64,000 nt of DNA from Myrica gale (Eukaryota; Streptophyta; Magnoliopsida; Fagales; Myricaceae): positions 5,882,001 through 5,946,000 of the forward strand of contig OZ005602.1 of the NCBI GenBank assembly GCA_963930655.1, in the 5' to 3' direction. The position numbers and the translations under genes were made by a program. Positions 10,815-21,984 of this stretch are shown one piece after another; position 1 is the first letter of the stretch; each line of letters starts with the position of its first letter. Under the pieces are notes generated by a model. The model did no database searches, was not told where the DNA came from, and saw only the letters and a program-made list of their open reading frames with translations.

Positions 10815-12610
10815 ATGGAGGAAAGTTTCGCTGTTCGACGGCCTGAGAAGCAGAAGCTTAAAGGAGAACAAGACATCCATGCGAACAGCAAATGCTTGGG
10901 TAGCTTACCCGATGCGGTTCTTCTGCACATCCTCTCATATCTTCCAACTAAGGATACTGTAAGAATGAGTGTACTCTCGAAAAGGTGGGAATACATATGG
11001 ACGTCTCTTCCTCATCTATGGTTTGAACTAACTTTGTCTGATAACGGAACACTTTTCATGAATTTTGTTGAAAGAGTGCTCTGTCTTCACAACGCCGACA
11101 TAGAGAGATTCACTCTCTCTTGTGAAGTTCCATGTGATGCACCTCGTATTAATTCGTGGCTTTCTGCTGCAGTGAGGAAAAATGTTAAAGAAGTTTCTCT
11201 TTCCATCTACAAGTACAATGGAACGTTTTCATGGCCCAAGTGTCTATTCAATCACGCGACACTAATAAACTTAAATATCTTGATGCCCCACCTCGCTGAA
11301 CTTCCACGTACAATTTGTTTCTCGAGTCTGAAGATGTTGAGGATCAGATACGTTGTATTTAGGGATGAGGGCTTGACTCAGAAGCTTTTTTCTGGTCTGC
11401 CAGTCCTCGAGAAATTGTATTTAGAGAACTGCAGCTGGGAGTTCATCAAGGTTCTGAGTGTTTCTGCTCCCAGGCTTCATTTTCTGAGTATAAGCGAATT
11501 AGAGACGGAAAATTTGAGTTATTGTCAGATTATGATTTTTGGAGATTGTCTCAAAGAATTTGAGTATTCCGGTCATCTGTTAATCGACTATTGCTTATAT
11601 AACTCTCGCTCTCTGGAAACAGCAGATATAAATCTAATCCCTTGGGATATAATATCAAAAGAAATTTCTTATCGCTTGCACAAGCTTCTGGTAGGGGCCT
11701 GTAATGTGAAATATCTGACACTTTCCTATGAGGTCGTCGAGGTACGATTGCTTCTCTTTTTATAATATCAATTATATCAATCCTTATGAATTGTGGAAAT
11801 AAACAGCCTTCGTTTTTTTTTCTCTATTGTCTCTCGCCATGGTTACTAGATCTTGTGCTCGAAAGGTATAAGCAGTCAAATGATGATTTATACCATTCGT
11901 ATAAAAGTTGATTCATTCTTTTTATTTTTTTATTTTTTTATTTCTAGGTGTTCTCGGTGCTCCTCTCAAAATCATAAATAAGTCTCCACCTTTATACCGT
12001 CATGCTTTTGTGATGCGTTTGTCATTTGAATTTGCTTTCTTCCACGGAAATCTCAAAATTTTGATACATTTCTTGGGTGTTAGTTTCTTATAGCTGCACC
12101 AGAGCTCCTGCCTCATATGCCTGTCTTCAACAACCTATTGGATTTGGCTTTCTTGGAGTCGGAAGTAGATCTTTCCGACGCCTGGCTATTGAGGATGTTG
12201 CATAATGCTCCATGTCTTGGGACCCTAACATTTGCTAAGGTAACTTTACTAGCAATACAATGTGTACCTTGATTAATGTAGTTCCCATCTTGGTGCCAGA
12301 TTTACCATTATGGCTAAAACAATTAACTTGTATGATATTCCAGGTTATTGGCTTAAACTCATTTTGGGACAATGAAGTGCCTCCATGTTTCATGTCACAC
12401 CTCAAGTGCATCCATGTTGTCAGTTATGGGGGATATATGGAGAATCTGTTGGCTGTGAAGATTTTGCTTAAGAATGCAGTGACATTGGAGAAAATGATCA
12501 TAACTGGTTTGAAGTATATTTCAGGGGACTTTGAGGAGCAAACGAGGATTCGCCAACAGTTATCGGAGTTGGCTAGAGGATCACCGCATTGTGAGTTAGT
12601 TTTGAATTGA
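10815..12610 (+). CDS. F-box/FBD/LRR protein, three exons
   Basis: Likely substrate-recognition subunit of an SCF ubiquitin ligase. Coding exons are 10815-11741, 12084-12239 and 12344-12610, all joined in phase 0, giving 449 residues. The F-box is at residues 30-70 (LGSLPDAVLLHILSYLPTKD, then SVLSKRW), which binds SKP1/ASK. Leucine-rich repeats follow at about 100-320 (for example FSSLKMLRIRY and LEKLYLENC). The FBD domain is in exon 3 (NSFWDNEVPPCF, H-L-K-C-I-H, and a final K-N-A-V-T-L-E-K-M block). The exon 2 start at 12084 was chosen because it alone keeps the conserved APELLPHMPVFNNL block in frame; the acceptor is GTTAG. The family is large in plants, so the substrate cannot be named. 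No lesion is visible. Confidence 0.88.
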
Positions 12611-12959
12611 GCTTTGTGCTGAGGTTCAGTGATCTCAGAATGGTCTTTTAATTTCAAATTTTTTTTTGATAAGCACCTTTTAATTTTTAATTTCAATTTC
12701 TTGGAAGATGAAAAGCTATGGCCGCTTATGTTGTGCTTGAACTTGAAAGACTCGTGGCTTTTACTTTTGTCTTGAAGTTTTACCTACCTTGTTAACATCC
12801 AGTGATCGTATAGCTTTTTGAATGCTCCGAGCTTTTGGCTTAATGCTACAATTTTTTTCTGTTCACAATCTGTCTCCAATTCTTATTTTGATGCAAAATC
12901 CAGTGCAATGTTATTTTGAATCAAATACCAAGCAAATGAAACATCGTCGTCCCTTCGTA

Positions 12960-13598
12960 TTAGCTTTGGCCGAACCTTTTGTATTTTCGTCTAACAGTCA
13001 AGTGTTGACTGTGAGTTGGATAACATTTCTCCATCCAGAATCTTACCATTGGCCGAACCTTTCCCTGTGGCTTTGACACCTCGCTTTTTTCAATATGGAG
13101 TTTTGTTTTCCGGGTAGAACTTTCTTTACGAGCTAGCTCAAGCTGATCCTGTAAATGGTGGGTTTCTTCAGAGGTTTTATTACTCTTAAGTTCATGCTTC
13201 GAACGAGCAATTTCTTTCTCCGAGTCCTGAAGCTTTCCTTTATTGATTCTCAGCTCTTCCACCAGAGCTTTAATCTTGCCATCCCGGTCTAAAACATTTG
13301 GGTATGACTCAAACCTGTTTGTGAATCTCTCAGGCCTGATTCATCTATAAGTCCAGCTCAGAGTCTTGCATCTTGACATCTTCCTGTGTAAAGGATCCCA
13401 GCTCATAGTGGAGGTCACTACTGTATCCCGATAACTTACATTTTCTGATATTTCTTCAGCCTAGTGATCTCGTCCTCCGAAATGCAGTACTTTTTATTTG
13501 CAATCCTCAGCTCTTGCTCATATTGTGCAATTCTAGCATTGGAAGTCTTCCGGAATTTCCTATCCCCCCCCCTCCCCCTTTAAATGAGCCATCTGGAT
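12960..13598 (-). pseudogene. Coiled-coil protein gene relic, 3' part
   Basis: On the minus strand 13590-13450 codes for a heptad-rich stretch (ARIAQYEQELRIANKKYC, then DEITRLKKYQ). After a stop, frame changes and a short gap it continues at 13262-12960 with EELRINKGKLQDSEKEIARS and further charged helix. Such long charged coiled coils occur in NETWORKED-type actin-binding proteins and similar scaffolds; the NET assignment is only a suggestion, because no NAB domain is present. The gene is cut by the hAT transposon at 13599; its upstream half is 19705-19367. Confidence 0.5.
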
Positions 13599-14828
13599 TA
13601 GGGCAGGGTACCGGTAAGAACCAGATGCCTGTTTAGGCATCCGGTTCCGGTCCGGGAACTGCCGGAATTCCGGCAATCCCGGTACCGGAATCCCTATACC
13701 GGATGCCGGAATTCCGGCAATTAATTTGGGCCCATTTTCGGCCCAAAATCTTATTTTTTTAGGGCTTTTAACTTGGGCTTATTTGATTATTCCATTTTTC
13801 GGGCTTTTTAACTTGGACTTATTTTACTATTGCATTTGTCGGGTTTTTTAACTTTGGGCTTGATTTAATAAGTAAGTTTTTAAATATGGATGTTGGATCC
13901 AAAATACCAAATTTAGAATTTTAATAGGATGTTGGATCCACTATTTTTTTAATGTAATAATAATTTACATGTTCCAAAATTACAAATTTACAATTCTATA
14001 GTTGTTTCAATTGCATTAAATTAATAAATCATATACATACATCAATGAAAGAAGAATGATAGAAATAAATTTACAAGTTACACATATACATAAAATCTAC
14101 AAATTATACAAATTTACATCTAAAAGAAATTACAAATATTACAAATTGAATAGTTGAATTGATGAAATAAAATATTGGCCATTTAATCAAAACATCACTA
14201 TCATATTGTTATGATAGTGTTAATTTTGTATGGCCTTTTTATTTATGCCCATAATATTTAATGACCAACTACAAAAGATTGTTCATTGACTCACTAATTA
14301 CTAAACTAATTTAAATTTCAACCAATGCAAAACAATAAACATAACACCTAATTGCCTACTTCCCATTTTCCAAAACAATGAAATATCACAATATCAAAAC
14401 GATAATTTTACAAAATAATAGAAATTATGAAATATATGCACAAAACCATGTCCATCATGAAAAAAAAAAACAAAATAGTTAAAAAAAGAATAAAATACAA
14501 CACACCCAAAAATTCAAGCTACTAATTACCAATCAATCCTATTATCTAAAAGATTATAAGTCTAACATTTATTAATCTAATATTATGAGCATTTTCCTTA
14601 AAGTGAAAAAATGAAAAACAATACCATTATAATTTATACCTCCCTCTAATCGTCCACGTCAAGTGTCTGTGTCTGTGTCACGCTATCCTTGTTGGAGTCC
14701 GAGATAATAGACATAAGTTGTGTAGGATTATTAGTCATGTCTGGAAACAAAGAGCATTTAGAAAGAGCACACAACATTCTAAAAAACATTTAACAATTAA
14801 AAAAAAACTTTTCTAAACAACGAAATCA

Positions 14829-17226
14829 TTAGTTATTACCTTTTTCCACGTTATAACTTTCTAAATATTCTGTTCCACCACCAATCTCAGGTTCACATTC
14901 AGTATCTTCATGAATAGAAGCAGATTGCAACCAATTCTGCGCACATATAAGACCCTCCACTGTTCTAGGAGCTAGAGAGCTTCGAAAAGCATCCAGTACA
15001 CGTCCTCCTGTGCTGAAGACCGACTCAGATGGCACGGTTGTAATAGGGATGACAAGTACATCTCGAGCAATCCGAGCAACAATAGGAAACTTAAACTGAT
15101 TCACTTTCCACCAAGCCAGAATATCAAAATCCTCGACCCTAGGCTGAGGAGGCTTCATCAGATATCTATCCAATTCAGATGTGGTTTCTATAACATCGTC
15201 CTCCTCCATAAAAGACATATATTCGTTCCACATGCGTTCTTCTGTACCACTTGCAGTAGAACTAGAACCACCAGCTTCACTTGCTATCTGTTGACGCCTT
15301 GAAGTATTATCATTACCATAAACAATATTGTACTCCATAAACAATTGTTCCAATGTACCTCTAACCAAATCAGTCATCACTCGACCCTCCTCCTTGCCCA
15401 ATGTCATAGAGAACCAAAAACGCAACCAACCCAACTTCAATTGGGGATCTTCGCCAATTAAATAGTAGTCTATTCACATCTTTCAAATTACCCCAATATT
15501 TATCGTACTTCAATTGCATCTTCGCCATATCCACCAACGAATCATCGTCACTTTGAGCAAACTCCTTCAATTGGTTGTGAATCAAAGCCATTGAGTACAA
15601 AATAGGTTTGCAGTAACAGTCTTCGAAGCAGATATCCTCAGCGTGACATTATAAAACAACTTCAAGAAGTTTATAAAATGCTTCACACGCACCCAATCCT
15701 CTTTAGTTGGAGGCCCCAACCCCTTCTTCCCATGCCCGTCATCAATTAAAAAATCCAAAAAATCATTACCCAACCTCTCATCGAAAGCCAACATATCATT
15801 AAAAACATCTTCATACTTCATTGTAGACTCTAACATAATATACGTCGAATTCCATCTCGTAGGTACATCAAGTTGCAAAAATCCATCGGTAGGAAGCGAC
15901 CTCTTCCTCAAACAACTTCTAAAATAATCCAACCGTTGAGGGGATGACTTAACATACTTCACACAATTTCTAACCCGAACCACCGAATCATCCCATTCTT
16001 TCAAACCGTCTTGCACAATCAAGTTTAAGATATGTGCACAACACCTCATGTGAATAAATGCATGCCCACAAACAACAACCCCCACCCTACCACCAGCAAG
16101 TGCCAATTGTCTCTTTTTAAAATTATCTACTGCAACATTATTTTTTTTTGATGACGAGGAAATCCTTAAAAGCCGGACCCTTTTGGCCCAACCCTGAAGT
16201 ACAAACCCCGGCCCCCTGGACCGACCCCACAACCCAGGGAGCAGATAAGTCAAGGGCGATAATGGGAGTGTTGGGTCTCGAACTTGGGACATGTTAGAAC
16301 CCAAGCCGAAACCTTACCACCACACCAAACCCTTGGGGGTAACTGCAACATTATTAGATGATGCATTATCCACTGTGATTGCAAGAACCTTATCAATCCC
16401 CCACTCATGCCCACATTCCTCCAATTCTGTCGCAATTGTAATCCCTCTATGATCCGTGACTCTACGAAATCCAAGAATCCTTTTGTGCAACACAAAATTC
16501 GAATCAATGAAATGGCCAGTTACAGACATATAGTTCATATTCTGAACTGAAGTCCAAGTGTCGGTTGTATTACAAATCCTAGGTCGCGTTTCTAAAATGA
16601 TATTCCTTAACTTATTCTTCTCATCAAGATAAAGACCATACAATCCTTCATCACTGTGTATCGAGAGGGCATCCTAAATCGGGGCTCAAGTTCATGAATC
16701 ATATCTTTAAACCCATCCTTGCTCACCACCCTAAATGGCAACTCATCGACGATTATGAATCGAGCGATGGCCTTCCTAACCTTTTTCTCATTATACGTAT
16801 CTATCTTCATCTCCCCCACAACATTCCCCTTCGCAAGTTTTGAAGAAACATCGTGAGTGAACTTCGACTGAGAGAAGTCCAACTTACTTTGCTTCCGTTG
16901 ATATGCTAAACAACCCTTCAAGTGAGACCTCATACCGGAGGTCCCTTGACGGGTGTGGTGAACCCCAACCGGGTGATTACAATAGTTACATTTTGCCATT
17001 GGCTTCTCTGGATCAGTTATTTTTTCCCTTGTGAAGTGATCCCACATGGGAGAGGGTTGAGAAATCTTCCTCCTCTTTGGGAGAGGTGGTACTGACACAT
17101 CAACACTATCCCCCCAAGTTGAGGAGTCGACTCCTCACCAATACTAGGGGAGGAAGCATTGACTCCTACTTGGAGAGGTGGTGTCGGTGAGTCAACCGAA
17201 GGATTAGAAGAAGTAAACGGATCCAT
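14829..17226 (-). pseudogene. hAT transposase, BED-type, frameshifted
   Basis: Translation starts with MDPFTSSNPSVDSPTPP at 17226. Next come a BED zinc finger (C-N-Y-C ... G-M-R-S-H-L-K-G-C, 16990-16920) and a catalytic core with ITVDNASSNN and RCCAHILNLIVQDGL blocks. After these lie the RWNST motif and a C-terminal dimerisation domain (ARDVLVIPITTVPSESVFS, then GGRVLDAFRSSL, 15070-14980). The protein resembles RICESLEEPER/Ac-like transposases. Frames shift near 17105, 16650, 15600 and 15450, and a SINE (16143-16341) interrupts the coding. It would have cut and pasted its own element; it is dead as read. Confidence 0.85.
16143..16341 (-). mobile_element. tRNA-derived SINE inside the hAT transposase
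   Basis: On the minus strand the insert starts TACCCCCAAGGGTTTGGTG. It carries a TGGTGTGGTGGTAAGG A-box-like segment and an AAGTTCGAGACCC B-box, the two internal RNA polymerase III promoter elements, and it ends in an A-run. It is flanked by a perfect 14-base duplication, ACTGCAACATTATT, at 16129-16142 and 16342-16355, the mark of LINE-assisted insertion. The transposase coding reads on across the duplicated bases. Confidence 0.9.
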
Positions 17227-17484
17227 CTGAGAAAACAAAAAGTTTTGAAAAACAAACCTATTAAATACTCATACTCTAATAAATCTATAGAGAGAAAGAA
17301 CGAGAAAATAAATAGAAGAATGTTCAACAAAGAGAGACAACTTTGAGAGATAGCAATACTTGAAAGGAAGCAGATAAAATATTTTGAAGACCTCCCTGTG
17401 AAGGGCCAAGCTTCGTTTCACACCGCACTTGAGCACTTAAAGCTCGGTCAAACGGTATTCACTTGGTAACTGGTCTAAAATAAG

Positions 17485-17518
<34 letters not shown>

Positions 17519-19366
17519 TATAGTTTTTTTTATTCTTAAATAAGCGACCTAGGATTTCAAAAAGGATAATATTAAATTGATATATTTATTAAAATATGAC
17601 CTAGGATTTGATTTGGGATAACATTAAATTCATAAATTGATTAAAATATCTGTAACTATATTAACAAAAACAAACAAGAAAGAAACAGTATGGATATATG
17701 TAATACAACATGTCTGTTTTTAATTTGTATAAATTCTAAGGGCATGTTTGCCTGCCATCTTTCTAAGAAAGCGTGCCATATTTCTCTCTCTCTCTCCCTT
17801 GTGTGCCTTTTTAATTGGAGGATGATCGACCACCCAATTCCACCACATGCCCAATGGGGTGTGGTCCGTGAGATGATTGAGATTCTTAAAGCAAAAAAAA
17901 GGAAAAAACAACCAACAATAAGTGAGGTTTTGGATGATTAAAAGCTGCAAATGAGCAAAGAGAAAATGGCGGAACCCACATCTCCAGTTGACAAAATCTC
18001 TAAGCATAATCGACAATGGATGTCCACGACAAAGCTCTCAACCAAAACAGAAAATTGAAAGAGAGCTCAAGATGATCCTATAGATAAAGGCATTCATTTT
18101 TCCACAGTAAGGAACTGATTGTGACTTCAAAAAACAAAAAAAATAATATTTAGAAAAACAACCATATTTACAAAGCCAAAAATACATTCTAAAGGAAATT
18201 GCCATAGCTAATCCGAAATAACCCTAAGAATTGTTTAGAATTGTAAATCTAAAGGAACTAGGTACAAATTCCAGCAAAACTAAAAAAAAATCCATAAACG
18301 AAGAAAGAGTAAAACGTAAATCTAAAGCAACTACTGATTCCATTAAAAGTAAAAGAACTACAGATTACCTACAGGCTACAACAAACAAACAACAAACAAG
18401 TAACAACCAAATCCTCCAATCATTCAAGCCCATCCTCCTCAGTTTCACAACCTAGGTCCTAATATACATTCTAAAATTTTAAATTAACTAATGAACTACT
18501 AAATAAGTGAAAAATTAGTGAATTTACCTCAATGGCAGTGCACTAACCAGTAACCACACGGCACAACCTTTGTAATAACCTGCAAAGAAATTTTTTTTGT
18601 ATTAACAGATAACAAAATGAAGAAATGGTTATTGAACAACTGATAAATTATAATGAATAAATTATAATGATACGAAAATGAAATTGAACAAAAAAAAAAG
18701 AAGCAATATGAAAAAAATGACTCTGTGACTGTGATCCGTGAGAGAAAGAGAGAGAGAGAGAGAGAGATTCGGCTGAGAATGAGAGGAGGCCGGTGGCCTT
18801 CAAACTCGAAGGCGAGAGACGGCGGCCACGGGCGACCCGAGAGAGAGACAGAGAGTTGAGTCAACGTGGGTCTGTGAGAGAGAGCTCGAGAGTCAGAGAG
18901 TTGAGTGAGACCGTGAGAGAGCTCGAAAGTCAGAGAGACAGAGAGAGAGAGCGCTTGAGAAACGAGAGAGTCAGAGCCGGAGATCGGAGGTACGGGAGCG
19001 GCAGTCGGCAGATCTGAGAGGAGAGGGGCAGGGGCGACTGGCGAGAAATGAGGGGCAATGGGTATCGACTATCGGGGGGGGATCGTGGGTTAAAAGGGTT
19101 TTGAAAACCCTTTTCCAAAACGCACAGTTTTGGCCAAGTCCAAAGCTGTGCGTTTTGTAATTTTTTAAAAAAATAAAAAATAAAAAAATCGGTACCGGCA
19201 TTTCGCCCAGTACAGGCGGAATTACCGATACCTGGTCCGGTACCGGTATTTCCTAAAAATCTATACCGGTTCCGGAACCGGTTTCGGCCGGTATACGGTG
19301 GCCGGATCTCGGAACCGGTGCCGGTACCGGAATTCCGGATACCGGCGGATAAAAATCCCACCCCTA

Positions 19367-19705
19367 ATCTAGATTCTCTTTCTGTTGCATCTCTGGTGCC
19401 TCTCTTTCGTGTCATGCAGCTCAATCTCCAACTCCATGTCTCCCATCTTCCGATTCAAGCGTAGGTCTCCACCATTCGCTGATAGAACTGAGTAATTGTT
19501 GTGAAAATCATCAGTCTGCCAATGTCGACGATTCATCTCCTCCTTTCTGGTAAAGATCAGAGTTATTTCTACCAGAGCAAAGGAAGAAATCAAAACCTGC
19601 AGCTCGGTGGCCAGTTCTTCGACGACCCAACCGGTGTTCAGGTGTATAGGGCAGTGGAGATCTGATGGAATATTTTATTCCAAATTCTCCATCTTCAATC
19701 TTCAA
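19367..19705 (-). pseudogene. Coiled-coil protein gene relic, 5' part
   Basis: On the minus strand an open frame ends at the hAT border with MELEIELHDTKERHQRCNRK, again heptad-like and charged. If the transposon and one target copy are ignored, the frame runs straight into the coiled coil at 13590 without a stop, so the two pieces are one gene split by the insertion. Upstream coding (19660-19500) includes a hydrophobic VLISSFALVEITLIFT stretch. No start codon or N-terminal domain can be assigned. Confidence 0.5.
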
Positions 19706-20305
19706 TCAGGTTCATCATGCGTTCGACGCCCTGAGGGCTAACGTCTCTCCAGTGGGATTTCCTTAAAACCGTTAGGTTTTCGAGATCGGTTTGGTTCACT
19801 GTTTGAGCCCAAAACCGAATGATGGGTCTATTTTCCGCCCTAAATTATTTAGGGGTGTTCGGGTGAAAATTTACACCCCTCAAATTTCCACTCATTAATA
19901 AATTATAAAATAGTTTCTCTTCGTTAAATTATTTTTTATTATAGTATTGATTTAAATTTTCTATTTACACTTTTTCATCCAATGTTATAAGTTTTTGGAA
20001 AATGTAAAATCACTTATTGTGCTATACGCAAAAATCGATTTAATCCTCGTGATATGATAAACATAAATTTAGTCTATGTGATCAGTTGATTTAACTGTAA
20101 AATTATTAAGTACTTTGTACAGAAGTTTGTGAAGTATTTTTCATGTCTAAAAGTTGTAATATATATCATAAGAATATTAAGTAGTTAGTATATATAGAAA
20201 GAAAATTGAAAGGATCAAATATTAAAAACTAACATTATTAATTTTGATTTTATTGATTCTTAATCAACCAATGGTGAGTTCTCTCCCAACTCAATACTCA
20301 CCTTT
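19706..20305. other. Intergenic DNA, no gene recognised
   Basis: AT-rich sequence with short stop-interrupted frames only. Confidence 0.4.
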
Positions 20306-21335
20306 AAGGGTGACTATCGGAATAGATGGAACCGGAATGGGCTATTCCGATTCCGGTACTCATTGGAACTTAAAATTTTATTTCGGTTACCGGAATGGAA
20401 CCGAATTTTTCAGAAATGGAATTCGAAAATTCCTGTTCCATTAGTATAGGCATGTATGTAGCATTAGTACATGAAGCATCCAAAACAAAAATATGCTTTC
20501 AGAAACAAAAAAAAATCAATCGGGAGTAGATTACATCATCTTGTCCTGCAGTTCCTACGAAATGGATGCAAAAAGAAAGTAAAGATGCATCTTCTCCAAG
20601 CCAAATTGCCAATTAGATAGTCTAAGCAGTTCCTCAAACACTGAAGTCCATCTACCTATTGTTATCTATAGAAAATAAATTATACCTCAAGGTCGAAGAC
20701 TTGTGCTTCAGAATAATTTTTCGATATAGCAAACATTGTTGTAATACAGCCTTGGATAGAGACTTTGGGAGGGAGGGAGGACGACACGCATCGATAGCCT
20801 GATTCAGTGGGAGGGGGGCTGGGCGCTGGTGAGTTGTATCGGAGATAGAGAGAGAGATTTTGGGAGGGAGGTAGCTGAGAGAGAGAGACTTTGGGAGGGA
20901 GGGAGGGACGACGACACTCAACGGAGGCAGCTTTAGTGGGGAAAGTCCTGGGCGCTGGCGAGTGGCACGGATGGTCAGTGCGAGAGAGAGATCTGCGAGA
21001 GATAGAGAGAAGCGAGAGTGAGACATCGGAAAGGAAAGGGAACCTACAAGTGTTAAAACAAAATCCTGGAAGAAAAGTCTATAAGAATCCCTCCCCACGT
21101 GACTTTGTGACCTGGGTCTTTTTTTTTTTAAAAAAAAAACCCACAGTTAAACGTTTTAAAAAAAATATCGAAACCGGAAAACTCTGGCATTTCAGCCGAA
21201 ATTTCTGGTTTCGAAGTTTCTATAAATGAGTCCCGATTTCGGTATCAGAAAAGACCGGAACCGGAATCGAAATACCGATACCGGAACCCGAAATTCCGAC
21301 GGAAATCGGGATGATTTTCTCATCCACTGATAGTT
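20306..21335. mobile_element. Non-autonomous relative of the hAT element
   Basis: The left end (TAAGGGTGACTATCGGAAT and GGAACCGGAATGG) and right end (GGAACCGGAATCG, CCGATACCGG) carry the same type of CCGG-rich subterminal words as 13599-19366. The internal plan is also alike: a GA-rich block (20820-21020) followed by a T-run/A-run and an ACAGTTAAACG word. There is no transposase. I could not identify a convincing eight-base duplication, so the exact borders are uncertain. Confidence 0.5.
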
Positions 21336-21890
21336 CGAGAGCTAACTTTAGCATAGGAGACTACTACTCTCGAAGAGGCCCCCTTTCCTCTTATCTCTTC
21401 ATTCTGGAGGCCCATCGATAGTTAGGCAGACGGAGATTTTTCGATATCATCAATTGGGATAATATAAGTATGTTATTTAAGGATACAAGAACCTCATCGG
21501 AGTGAATAGGAGAAAAAATGCCCAGGAAAAAAAAAATAATAGAAGAAAAAACAATATATATATTTACTAATTTTCAGTCTCGAAGACGGCACCTAACAAT
21601 TTCCCAAAAGGCCAATAAAAACTACACAGCTAGCAAGTAGCACGCGGATCCCATGCCCTCCTTGTAAACCGATCGAAACCAGCAAAGCTAATCTAGTCCA
21701 TCGCGGACTCGCCGGTAACATCAGATTTGTTCGTTACCTCCTGGCTTTACATTCAACTTCCCTTCCTCTTCCTTTTGCAGAAAAAAAAAACTAAACTCTC
21801 TTCTTCTTGACATAAGAAAGTTTGAAAATTTGTAAAAACCAATTTAATTGACAACAAAAATTAAAAATATTAGAAATACAGCTCAATTTC
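21336..21890. other. Upstream region of the VAMP714-like gene
   Basis: No gene is visible. A TATATATATTTA stretch lies near 21551, too far from the start codon to be a convincing TATA box. Confidence 0.35.
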
Positions 21891-21984
21891 TCTTCTTTGA
21901 GACCGATTATAGACTGAGAGAGGGAGGGAGGGAGGGAGGGAGATCGCTCCTTGAATCTGCAGGAGTCACGGTGGGAGAGCGTAG

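Larger units (their letters stand above)
13599..19366 (-). mobile_element. hAT transposon, 5768 bp, with 8-bp target duplication
   Basis: The element begins TAGGGCAGGG and ends CCCACCCCTA, short imperfect inverted repeats of hAT type. It is flanked by ATCTGGAT (13591-13598) and ATCTAGAT (19367-19374), an eight-base duplication with one mismatch; eight bases is diagnostic of hAT. The transposase lies on the minus strand (17226-14829). Both subterminal regions (13605-13720 and 19185-19340) are packed with GGTACCGG, GGAATTCCGG and CCGGTTCCGG words, probably transposase-binding sites. Internal AT-rich DNA (13740-14640), (TA)n at 17488-17516 and GA-rich runs at 18738-18960 fill the rest. The transposase is frameshifted, so the copy is non-autonomous now. 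Confidence 0.88.

Noticed and set aside
18793..19424. Arginine/glutamate-rich and overlapping frames in the hAT left arm
   Set aside because: They are translations of GA repeats and CCGG subterminal words without any domain.
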